From Fulverythrobacter ferritrahens (GTDB taxonomy: Bacteria; Pseudomonadota; Alphaproteobacteria; Sphingomonadales; Sphingomonadaceae), in assembly GCF_020539485.1 (NCBI RefSeq), contig NZ_JACDXU010000001.1, forward strand, positions 124,001-188,000: 64,000 nt of DNA, read 5' to 3'. The notes under the pieces are model-generated. The model saw only the letters and a program-made list of their open reading frames with translations, ran no database searches and was not told where the DNA came from. Shown in pieces: positions 33,363 to 40,467 of this stretch (position 1 is its first letter; every line of letters starts with the position of its first letter). Made by a program: the position numbers and the translations under genes.

Positions 33363-34586
33363 TCAACCCTTCGCAAACTTGCCCTGGATGACCTTTCCTC
33401 CTGTCCGGAGCTCATCGAGGTGGTCGCTCCACCATTGAGCCATGCGCACGCGCTCGTCCCAATGTTTGCCGCGATGATAGATGCCCCGCACGACATTGCT
33501 GTCGCCATGCGCCAAAGCACGTTCGATTGCATCCGGATTCCAAAGTCCCGACTCGTTCAGGAATGTCGATGCTGTCGCCCGGAGTCCGTGCGCGGTGACT
33601 TCTTCTTTCGAGTATCCCATGCGACGGAATGCGGCATTGAGCGTGTTTTCACTCATGGGACGCCTGGAGCTGCGCGCAGATGGGAAGACATATCCTTCGC
33701 GGCCGAGCATCTCGGCCAGATCAGTAAGATAGCCTCTAACTTGCTTGGAAAGCGGGACGGCATGCGCTCGGCGCGCTTTCATTTTACCGGCAGGGATTTT
33801 CCAGACCCCATCGACGAGGTCGATCTCATGCCATTCGGCGTGCCGGAGTTCGCCGGGGCGTACGAACACATGCGGCGCTATCTGCAAAGCTAACTTCGTC
33901 ACCATGTAGCCAGTGAAGTCGTCGATTGCGCGCAGCAGCCCGCCTAACTCGGTGGGCTCAAGGATGGCTGCATAATGCGTGGCTCTCGGCGTTACGAGAG
34001 CACCCTTCAGCATACTGGTCGGATCGGATTTGCAGCGGGTAGTAGCGACACCGTAGCGAAACACGCGGCCTGCGAACGAGCGGCATTTCTTCGCAGTCTC
34101 GTGCTTACCAGTGGCTTCCAGCCGTTTCAGAGGAGCCAGGACTTCGAACGGCTCGATCTCGTGGATGGGTCGGTTACCGATGGCAGGCGCAAGCTTGTCG
34201 AGGAAATAATTGGCCTTGACGATCGTGCCATCGGCGCGGCCATTCTGGACCATCATCTGCTCGATATATTCACGCGCGACTGCCTCGAACGTCTGTGCAG
34301 AAAGGAACTCGGCGCGGATTTTCCGCTTCCGCTTCTCAAAGGCCGGGTCGCCCCCAGAAGCAACAGCTCGTCGTGCCTCGTAGGCTGCGTCTCGGGCTTG
34401 CTTGAGGCTGATGTCAGGATAGCTGCCGATGCAGAGCTTCTTTTGCGCACCACCGATCCGGTATCGGAATCGCCAAAGCTTGCTGCCGGTCGGCGTGACC
34501 TCAACATAAAGGCCGCGCTCATCGGTTACCTTGTACGGCTTATCTTTGGGCTTGAGTGCGCGGAGGCGAGTATCTGTCAGCGGCAT
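33363..34586 (-). CDS. P4-type tyrosine integrase of island 1
   Basis: This 407-residue integrase has an N-terminal DUF4102-type arm-binding domain (about 1-90), a SAM-like core-binding domain (about 100-185) and a catalytic domain. Active-site residues are Arg in RPGELRH, His-Arg in AHGLRAT, His in LAHGDSN and the Tyr nucleophile in GIYHRGKH. It sits 158 bases from the 33-bp tRNA-Leu repeat at 34744-34776, as expected for an enzyme using that site. It is closely similar to the integrase at 56332, especially in the last 90 residues. The start at 34586 begins the typical MPLTDTRLRALKP opening. Confidence 0.95.
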   Translation of the reverse strand: MPLTDTRLRALKPKDKPYKVTDERGLYVEVTPTGSKLWRFRYRIGGAQKKLCIGSYPDISLKQARDAAYEARRAVASGGDPAFEKRKRKIRAEFLSAQTFEAVAREYIEQMMVQNGRADGTIVKANYFLDKLAPAIGNRPIHEIEPFEVLAPLKRLEATGKHETAKKCRSFAGRVFRYGVATTRCKSDPTSMLKGALVTPRATHYAAILEPTELGGLLRAIDDFTGYMVTKLALQIAPHVFVRPGELRHAEWHEIDLVDGVWKIPAGKMKARRAHAVPLSKQVRGYLTDLAEMLGREGYVFPSARSSRRPMSENTLNAAFRRMGYSKEEVTAHGLRATASTFLNESGLWNPDAIERALAHGDSNVVRGIYHRGKHWDERVRMAQWWSDHLDELRTGGKVIQGKFAKG

Positions 34587-34733
34587 GTGGGGGCCTTTTC
34601 ATCTGGGCCTTTGCGAAACGGCCTCAAAAGGCCCACAAAAGTGTCTGGAACCCCCGAGAACAGGCGGGACGATCCGGAACGATCCAAGGGCCAAATCCCT
34701 AGGATTTCTGCGGGTTTTATAGATTATTTGGGA

Positions 34734-34748
34734 GAACGTGAGAAGAAC
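34734..34748. promoter_or_regulatory. LexA-type box (minus strand) at att region
   Basis: GAACGTGAGAAGAAC is GAAC-N7-GAAC, the reverse complement of the LexA consensus. It overlaps the left edge of the att repeat and lies 148 bases upstream of the integrase start. The spacer is not T-rich like the other boxes, so this one is weaker. Confidence 0.35.
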
Positions 34749-34776
34749 AAATGGTGCCCAGAAGAGGACTCGAACC
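34744..34776. repeat. 33-bp att direct repeat between the two islands
   Basis: These 33 bases are identical to 57717-57749, which cover the 3' end of the tRNA-Leu gene. Here only the 3' tRNA fragment (acceptor stem, T-arm and CCA, from 34752) is present, with no rest of a tRNA. It marks the junction where island 2 entered the att site made by island 1. The short stretch 34777-34979 shows no gene. Confidence 0.92.
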
Positions 34777-34979
34777 GCTCTCAGAATGCCGCAAAACTGC
34801 GAGAATCTTGACCTTGGTTACTTAAGTGAGGCCCCCGTCGGTGCCCCCAGATTGCATTTTTACCAGAGGATTTGGGTCCCATCCTCGAAAAAGTCTAATG
34901 ATTTCAATGCCCGTTCTTTACAGCAAATTTACGGGAAAGACCAGCCATTTTGCCCCAATCGAGTGACTGAATTCAGGAG

Positions 34980-35960
34980 CTATCCGCGCGCCTTCGCCCA
35001 CTCCTCCCAGTAGGGCAATAGCTCATCAGGCAGGCTTTTCACAAACTCGTGGCCCAATGAATAATGAGGCATCGCCTCGGAAACCGCGTCGAGCAGCGCC
35101 GCTCCCTGCACCCTGTCCTTGCGCCGCTTTAGCGGGTTCCGCTTTGCCTGAGCGCCCAACCACAGTTTGTGGAGCGCGAACCAGCGGGGATCAGGTGCGA
35201 CGATACGCGCCGGGCTGCCATCGCGGCACGGGACGACCTGGTCCACCCGTCGACCCGGCAAGAGCCATTCCTGTTCGGGTAGCGGAACTGGTCTTGGCCG
35301 ATCCTTCCCGGCAAGCGTCGCAACGCGCGATGGCGCGACTAGCAATTCGACCTCATAGGCCTTCGCGTTGCGCGCTTGGAATTCCCGTTCGGTATTGATC
35401 GTGAACGTCGGATCGACCGCCTTGAGCATGTCCCATAGCTGAGTCCCATCTTCCGGCTCGTCCGCCGCCCAGGCAAGATCAAAGTCTTCGGTTTCATCGG
35501 GCACATCGCGAAACGTGCCTGCCGCTTCGATGGCATAGGCTGCCATTGCGTTGGTGCCGACAACAAGCAGGTGACTACCGAGAAGCGACCGTCTGTCTGC
35601 CTCACGGAGAATGGGTCCGGCGTCCGCTGACAGCATCGGCAAGCGCAATGCGCGAGCAATCCGGCTGCTCTCATTAAGAGCATCCCGTGCGCCGTCGCGG
35701 CGCTCCTTCAAGGAAGCTTTTGCAGCCTTGTAATCCTCAAACTGGACTTCCTTTTCGTCGTCCCACGCGCCGAGACTTTTGCCGTTTCCTACGCGATCGA
35801 AAACCTCATAGAGGTACTCGTACTCGCCGATCTTCTTGCGCTTCAGGTCGTACGGCATCGCGAAGAGTTCGCGCTCGGCTTCGATCCACACATCGTATCG
35901 CTGGCGCATGTTGATGAGCGCTCGTTCCTGCTCTGCGGAGAAGGGGTGGATGATGGCCAT
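34980..35960 (-). CDS. Nucleotidyltransferase-fold protein (GSU2403-like)
   Basis: This 326-residue protein has a helical N-terminus (about 1-110) and then a nucleotidyltransferase-like core: VVGTNAMAAYAIEAAG as the helix-turn motif, ETEDFDLAW as the acidic D-x-D pair, and a later acidic position in YEVELLVAPSR. The style fits the GSU2403 family, relatives of MNT-type enzymes in toxin-antitoxin and abortive-infection loci. It is the first island 2 gene after the att repeat and faces a long inverted repeat in its promoter. No HEPN partner is visible, so a lone role is possible. Confidence 0.75.
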   Translation of the reverse strand: MAIIHPFSAEQERALINMRQRYDVWIEAERELFAMPYDLKRKKIGEYEYLYEVFDRVGNGKSLGAWDDEKEVQFEDYKAAKASLKERRDGARDALNESSRIARALRLPMLSADAGPILREADRRSLLGSHLLVVGTNAMAAYAIEAAGTFRDVPDETEDFDLAWAADEPEDGTQLWDMLKAVDPTFTINTEREFQARNAKAYEVELLVAPSRVATLAGKDRPRPVPLPEQEWLLPGRRVDQVVPCRDGSPARIVAPDPRWFALHKLWLGAQAKRNPLKRRKDRVQGAALLDAVSEAMPHYSLGHEFVKSLPDELLPYWEEWAKARG

Positions 35961-35968
35961 ACGCGAGT

Positions 35969-36010
35969 TTTATCCCGCAAATCTCCAATTTTCAATAAAC
36001 GCGGGATAAA
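35969..36010. promoter_or_regulatory. 10-bp inverted repeat before nucleotidyltransferase gene
   Basis: TTTATCCCGC (35969-35978) and GCGGGATAAA (36001-36010) are perfect inverted arms 22 bases apart, starting nine bases upstream of the gene at 35960. The AT-rich spacer fits a promoter flanked by repressor sites. Confidence 0.5.
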
Positions 36011-36103
36011 TGCCCCTTGGCATCATACTTCATCGACCATCCTTGCCTTGACGGTCCAACCGGATGCATCTTCCTTTATGGGATTCTTTGGGTGAGAGTT
36101 GCA

Positions 36104-36367
36104 ATGAGCAAACTAGCCGCACAGGTGCTTGCAGCAGTGAATGGTCCCTATCGAACCAAGCAATCCGCTCAGCAACTCGCGGCGCTTATCGGAGACCCTT
36201 CGAGCGCGCAGACACACAATGCCGCTGCTTTCGCTTTCTTCTCAGAGATTGCACCGGCAGTCCAGTTGGCCTTCATGGCAGAAATGGGTGTCGATGAGGC
36301 CAAGGTGAAGGCAGTCGCACGTCAATTTGCCGACATGGCCGGGTACCCGTTGTCTCTGGCACCTTGA
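36104..36367 (+). CDS. Small helical protein, unknown
   Basis: This 87-residue, mostly helical protein is rich in Ala and Gln (SKLAAQVLAAVNG, QSAQQLAALIGD). No domain is recognised and it has no membrane segment. The ATG at 36104 has only a weak GAGAG upstream. It is alone between two minus-strand genes. Function unknown. Confidence 0.5.
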   Translation: MSKLAAQVLAAVNGPYRTKQSAQQLAALIGDPSSAQTHNAAAFAFFSEIAPAVQLAFMAEMGVDEAKVKAVARQFADMAGYPLSLAP

Positions 36368-36393
36368 AGGCCAGGGACAGCTGAATTCAGCAT

Positions 36394-36975
36394 TCACTCA
36401 GCCCCAATATCCGCCCATTCAAGAACCAGTTTGTCACCCTTCACATGGGGCAAGGCCTTGCGTGGAATGAGCTTCCCGCGAACCTCGAAGTCAGACGTGA
36501 TCTTGACCAGAAAGACCATGCTGAAGTTCCGTCTGAGGTTCAGCGTGACCCGGTCATTGCTCTTGAAAGGCGTGATTGTCTTGACCTCGACCAGGTCATT
36601 GCCGAGCCGTCCGTCCGATCCTTGAGCGTAGTTGCGGTGCAGCTTTATGCCGTGCGTGATCGCCCCGTAGAGTTCTCCGATATCGCCATACACCTGAAGG
36701 TGCTTGCCTGTGTGAAGGTGATAATCTTCAGCCGTGGCGATCAGGTTCTCGAAGATCGAGACCAGCGACAGATCGGCATTGGGATATTTTGCCCGCCATT
36801 CCTTGTACTGGATTTGCTCGTTGATCTCGTCCCAGCTGATCCATTCGCCATCATCCCAGATGGCATTGTCCGGCCCAAGTTGCTGCATCCGCAATTCCGC
36901 TAACGTGTAAAGATTTTCGCGTTTTCTTTGCATGTCCGCATCAACGTGCAAAGCGAAAGCGCATTTGCTGGTCAT
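36394..36975 (-). CDS. Putative PD-(D/E)XK restriction endonuclease-like protein
   Basis: This 193-residue protein has a region from about 115 to 150 that reads GSDGRLGNDLVEVKTITPF, where Asp, then Glu-Val-Lys give the PD-(D/E)XK order D...ExK. A preceding helix (LYGAITHGIKLHR) and following strands fit the fold. It may be a restriction enzyme or a homologue of such a protein without partner; no methylase is adjacent. The start is uncertain: ATG 36975 has weak GAG upstream, and the internal ATG at 36933 is possible. Confidence 0.65.
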   Translation of the reverse strand: MTSKCAFALHVDADMQRKRENLYTLAELRMQQLGPDNAIWDDGEWISWDEINEQIQYKEWRAKYPNADLSLVSIFENLIATAEDYHLHTGKHLQVYGDIGELYGAITHGIKLHRNYAQGSDGRLGNDLVEVKTITPFKSNDRVTLNLRRNFSMVFLVKITSDFEVRGKLIPRKALPHVKGDKLVLEWADIGAE

Positions 36976-37324
36976 ATCGGCTCAAGCTGCGATTCGCGCC
37001 AAAACCGGACTTCCGCTGCACCAGAACCGTAGATTCGGACCTGCATTGACCCGGAGCGGGCACTGGCAGGAAAATTTCTTTCAGTCCCGGACTGTCCATA
37101 GCGATCCAACACCGTCCACCCGCCATTGCGGAACGGCATTAGTTCTCTTTTTGTTCTTTCCTACAGCCTTGCGATTCGCATAGTTTGGCCAGCGTCACCT
37201 AAGCCAAGGGTGGCGCTGAGTTGAACATCTGATCGCACGGTCCGCAACGGCAATTTGAGAACCAACCCATCGTCGCAGGGGAGTGCGGCAACGGTGACAG
37301 AACCCTGAAGCAAAGGAGTCTGTC
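36976..37324. other. Gene-free promoter region before alpA
   Basis: About 350 bases hold no convincing gene. They contain the LexA-type box at 37142-37156 and, near the alpA start, AAGGAG. The region presumably contains the promoter for alpA and the mobilisation genes. Confidence 0.5.
37142..37156. promoter_or_regulatory. LexA-type box GTTC-N7-GTTC
   Basis: GTTCTCTTTTTGTTC fits the LexA consensus exactly with a T-rich spacer, and lies 169 bases upstream of alpA. Its surroundings (CCTACAG next to the box) recall those of the box at 31792. Confidence 0.55.
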
Positions 37325-37516
37325 ATGTCGAATATCGAATTACTCACCTGCCATGAGGTTATGCGCCTCACCGGCATTCGCAGCCGGACAACGATCTGGC
37401 GACGCATCCGCCGGGGTGCCTTTCCTCATCCCATCGACATTGGCGGCGGACGTATCCGCTGGCGTTCCACTGACATCGAGGAGTGGATCGAGGCCCTCCC
37501 CCTGCGCAGCTATTGA
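37325..37516 (+). CDS. AlpA-family regulator
   Basis: This 63-residue winged-helix protein of the AlpA/excisionase-like type shows LLTCHEVMRLTGIRSRTTIWRRIRRG (HTH), then FPHPIDIGGGRIRW and a final helix IEEWIEALP. AlpA proteins activate the integrase gene of P4-like elements (cryptic prophage CP4-57) and can serve as excision factors. AAGGAG lies eight bases before the start. It heads the plus-strand block leading to the transfer genes. Confidence 0.92.
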   Translation: MSNIELLTCHEVMRLTGIRSRTTIWRRIRRGAFPHPIDIGGGRIRWRSTDIEEWIEALPLRSY

Positions 37517-37558
37517 CCCCTCCAAGGCGGGCAATGGCCCGCAGAAAGCATCTCTCCC

Positions 37559-38074
37559 ATGTCTATCCTTTCCCTGATCAACGCTGCCCTGCGGAAGCAT
37601 GGCTGGCTGATCGCTTGCCTTCCGAGCGACGACGAAGAGCGTGCGGCCCAGCTCATCAAATTGCTCGTTGAAGACAATGCCGATGGGCGCGCCCGTCGTC
37701 ACACATTGCAGCCCTGGCTCTGGTACGAACGCCCGGTTCGGGAGCGGTTTGAGGGGCAAGATTGTTGCCTCACCGTCGAGGGACCGATCTACCGGAGCCG
37801 GGACGGAACCGGATTTCCGCTTGGTAGCCAGCTTCGTACCGAATTCGGGTGGCTCGACCTCACGCCAGAAGAGACCAACCTGCTCGCAGATGACGTTCGA
37901 TCAGCGATCGACCTCGTACTTCTTCGCTGGTTCACACGCCCCGATATGGCGGAACGCCAGCTGCCTACGCGCCAATCCCGCGAACGGTATTTTGACGACG
38001 ATGTCGCCCGCAATCTGATCCTGTCTGCGACGCCTCCAACGGCAAGCATGGAGCAAGACGCCCATGTCAGTTGA
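37559..38074 (+). CDS. Conserved-type island protein, unknown
   Basis: This 171-residue acidic soluble protein has an N-terminal helical part (LINAALRKHGWLIACLPSDD) and a C-terminal half with many charged residues (LTPEETNLLADDVRSAID). No known domain. It lies 42 bases after alpA on the same strand and directly upstream of the presumed oriT, a position where plasmids often encode small transfer helpers. Function unknown. Confidence 0.7.
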   Translation: MSILSLINAALRKHGWLIACLPSDDEERAAQLIKLLVEDNADGRARRHTLQPWLWYERPVRERFEGQDCCLTVEGPIYRSRDGTGFPLGSQLRTEFGWLDLTPEETNLLADDVRSAIDLVLLRWFTRPDMAERQLPTRQSRERYFDDDVARNLILSATPPTASMEQDAHVS

Positions 38075-38104
38075 CCGGAAAAAGACTGGAGAGAGGAAGG
38101 GCCA

Positions 38105-38263
38105 CGATACTGCGTATCGGACCCGTAATTTTCATACACACCCCACGCACCTGTGCACCGAGGATTTCTGCGGGTTTGAGGCGATGCGGATAGCATCGCG
38201 TTCAGGCCACTTGCCCAAGACCCTCGCAATTCCGCCATTCTTCGCGATGGCGGATAGCATCGC
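38105..38263. other. Candidate oriT with iterated inverted repeats, island 2
   Basis: Three palindromic units lie just upstream of the RHH gene. They are CGATAC-TGC-GTATCG at 38105-38119, GCGATGC-GGATA-GCATCGC at 38181-38199 and GCGATG-GCGGATAG-CATCGC at 38244-38263. The last two share the core GGATAGCATCGC and act as a repeat pair, fitting binding sites for the TrwA-like protein encoded at 38279. R388-type oriT lies in this position. The nic site is not identified. Confidence 0.5.
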
Positions 38264-38278
38264 CACCGGAGCGAAGCG

Positions 38279-38650
38279 ATGAGCGCGCGTGCGCAGACGG
38301 TGCGCCTCAGTCCGTCGCAATATCGGGTGCTGGCTGACTTCGCCAGGCGGAAGGGCCTGAGCGATTACGCCATGCTGGCGCGGGTCGTGGAAGCAGGCTT
38401 TCTCGCCATGCTCCACGGCACCGACAAGGAGACCGATCTTGCCGAACTGGCGCGCGAGATCGGGTCGATATCTGAGCGCATGGCAGAGGCCGAACGGGTG
38501 CTCGATCGCACCCTGTTCACGGCCTGTGCGGCCTACGCCTACACCCGCCACGCGGCGCTGGGGACCAAGAAATCCGACGAGACAATTGCAGCCGAAGCGC
38601 GCGCCGCATTCGAGCGCCAGCGCTCGCTTGCCCTGGAGATCGAGCCATGA
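38279..38650 (+). CDS. RHH-type relaxosome accessory protein (TrwA-like), island 2
   Basis: This 123-residue protein has an N-terminal ribbon-helix-helix (strand QTVRLSP, helices QYRVLADFARRKG and YAMLARVVEAGFL), then a long helix (about 55-110) for oligomerisation. Its stop overlaps the coupling protein start by four bases. By position and fold it is the TrwA equivalent. It is only weakly similar to the 110-residue protein at 13645, although both share the module order. Confidence 0.8.
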   Translation: MSARAQTVRLSPSQYRVLADFARRKGLSDYAMLARVVEAGFLAMLHGTDKETDLAELAREIGSISERMAEAERVLDRTLFTACAAYAYTRHAALGTKKSDETIAAEARAAFERQRSLALEIEP

Positions 38651-40467
38651 ATTCGAACATCGATTTTGTCACCCGCGCCCATGCCTTGTGGCGTGTGCGC
38701 ATGGCGCAATGGCAGCAACGTTTTCGCTTCTTTTCCACGATCACTCTTGGTGCAGCAGCGACCGGAGCAATCATCGCCCCGCAGTTCCTGCTGCACGGCC
38801 CCGCGATAACGACCGCATTGCAGTACGCATGGGCCAATGTGCTGACCTTGCTGGGCTCGCTGACAGGCAGTGACATCAAGATGAACATTGCGATGGAAGG
38901 CCAGCGCTGGACCGTTTCCGCGGCCTGGTTCGCCTCTGAACCGCTCTTCACCGATACCTTCTGGCAGGTCGTCAAAGTGATAGCTGGCGGTGCAATCACC
39001 GGCCTTGTGATAGGCTTCTTCACGGTCTGGGTGCTCCAGCGAACCATGTCCGAACAGGGCAAGGATACGCTCGCCGACCGGGTAATTGGCGGCACCCGCG
39101 TAGCGGATGAAGATGATGTCGCCGCACAGACGACATTGCTCTGTGGCAGGGACGCGCTGCGCATTGGGCCGGTCCCCGTTCCGCGCCGGATCGAGACTCG
39201 GCACTTTGCCTTTCTCGGCACCACCGGCAGCGGCAAGACCACTGCTCTTCGCCAGATGCTTGATGGCATCGAGAGGCGCGGCGAAGCGGCGCTGGTCTAT
39301 GACACATCGGGCGAGTTCATCGCTCACTATTACAACCCTGCGCGAGGGGACATCATCCTCAATTCATTCGACGCGCGTTGTGCATTCTGGACGCCCTTCG
39401 ACGAGATATCGCATCCCGCCGACGCCGACCGGATTGCACGCCAGCTGGTCTCGGAAACCAGCAGCCAGGATGACGATGTCTGGCTGGAAACAAGCCGTAT
39501 TCTTGTCGCCAACATGATCCGCTCGCTCTGGGCGGAAAAGAACTGCAGCCTCGAAGCCTTGCTCGAAGCCTTGCAGGTCAAGGACAAGGAGCAATTGAAG
39601 GAATGGCTGGGGCACACGTCGTCGGCCCGCACCTTTGCCAATGACGCCGACCGCGCCACCGGCAGCGTGCTGTTCATGCTCGCCAAGGCCGCGAACCTGA
39701 TCCAGTTCCTGAAGGTCGAAGATGAGGGAGAGGACCGCTTCGCCTTCCGCGACTTCATCGCCAAACTGGACGAGTGCGAAGGTGCAAAGCCCTGGATCTT
39801 CGTCCCTCGCAAGGAAGACTACTTCGAAGCATCCAAGCCGCTCATGGCGTGCTGGCTCGAATGCGCGGCAAGCGCGGTGCTGGGTCTGTCGCCATCGCCA
39901 GACCGCCGCATATGGTTCGTGCTCGACGAGCTGGCAGATTTGCCGCGCGTCGAGAACCTTGCCCGTCTGCTACCCGAAGGTCGCAAGTTTGGTGCGGCGA
40001 TCGTGCTCACCTTTCAGGCCCTCGGTCAGATGCGTAATCGCTACGGCGCCAACATCGCCGAGGCCATGCTGGCCTGCTGCAACACCAAGCTGTTCCTGCA
40101 AACCGTCGATCAGGAAACCCGCAAATGGGCGAGTGAGACCATCGGCCAGTGCGAGGTGGAATTGCGCGTTGCCACCGACACGCTGTCGATTGGCAGAGAG
40201 GTGCCGCGCACGACCATCGCGACCCAGCGCCAGTTCCGCCCCGCCGTGCTCGAAAGCGAACTGCGGCTAAGACCGCACCAGGGCTATCTGCTCCTGCCTG
40301 ATGGCCTGCCGGTCGCGCGCATCGGCCTGACTGCCGATCACATCACCCGGCATGGCGAGCCTCGCCAGCCTGGTTACGTGCCAGGCGATCCGGCGGGCAC
40401 ACTGTGGAGCCGGGTTAGCGAGATCGCGAAAGGTGCCGAGTCCGACGCAAAACCGGGACCGGTGTGA
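38647..40467 (+). CDS. Type IV coupling protein (TrwB-like), island 2
   Basis: This 606-residue coupling protein has two N-terminal transmembrane segments (about 25-55 and 105-130), Walker A GTTGSGKT near 200 and Walker B FVLDELAD near 425. Compared with the 770-residue island 1 protein it lacks the long polar tail, and identity in the motor domain appears moderate, so the modules are distinct lineages. Its stop overlaps the relaxase start by four bases (ATGA). Confidence 0.92.
   Translation: MNSNIDFVTRAHALWRVRMAQWQQRFRFFSTITLGAAATGAIIAPQFLLHGPAITTALQYAWANVLTLLGSLTGSDIKMNIAMEGQRWTVSAAWFASEPLFTDTFWQVVKVIAGGAITGLVIGFFTVWVLQRTMSEQGKDTLADRVIGGTRVADEDDVAAQTTLLCGRDALRIGPVPVPRRIETRHFAFLGTTGSGKTTALRQMLDGIERRGEAALVYDTSGEFIAHYYNPARGDIILNSFDARCAFWTPFDEISHPADADRIARQLVSETSSQDDDVWLETSRILVANMIRSLWAEKNCSLEALLEALQVKDKEQLKEWLGHTSSARTFANDADRATGSVLFMLAKAANLIQFLKVEDEGEDRFAFRDFIAKLDECEGAKPWIFVPRKEDYFEASKPLMACWLECAASAVLGLSPSPDRRIWFVLDELADLPRVENLARLLPEGRKFGAAIVLTFQALGQMRNRYGANIAEAMLACCNTKLFLQTVDQETRKWASETIGQCEVELRVATDTLSIGREVPRTTIATQRQFRPAVLESELRLRPHQGYLLLPDGLPVARIGLTADHITRHGEPRQPGYVPGDPAGTLWSRVSEIAKGAESDAKPGPV

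Noticed and set aside
34752-34776. A second tRNA-Leu gene at the first att repeat
   Set aside because: Only the 3' part matches; sequence beyond 34776 diverges and lacks anticodon and D arms, so it is an att remnant.
38064-38282. 72-residue plus-strand frame before the RHH gene
   Set aside because: It spans the palindrome region, overlaps genes at both ends and has no good ribosome binding site.
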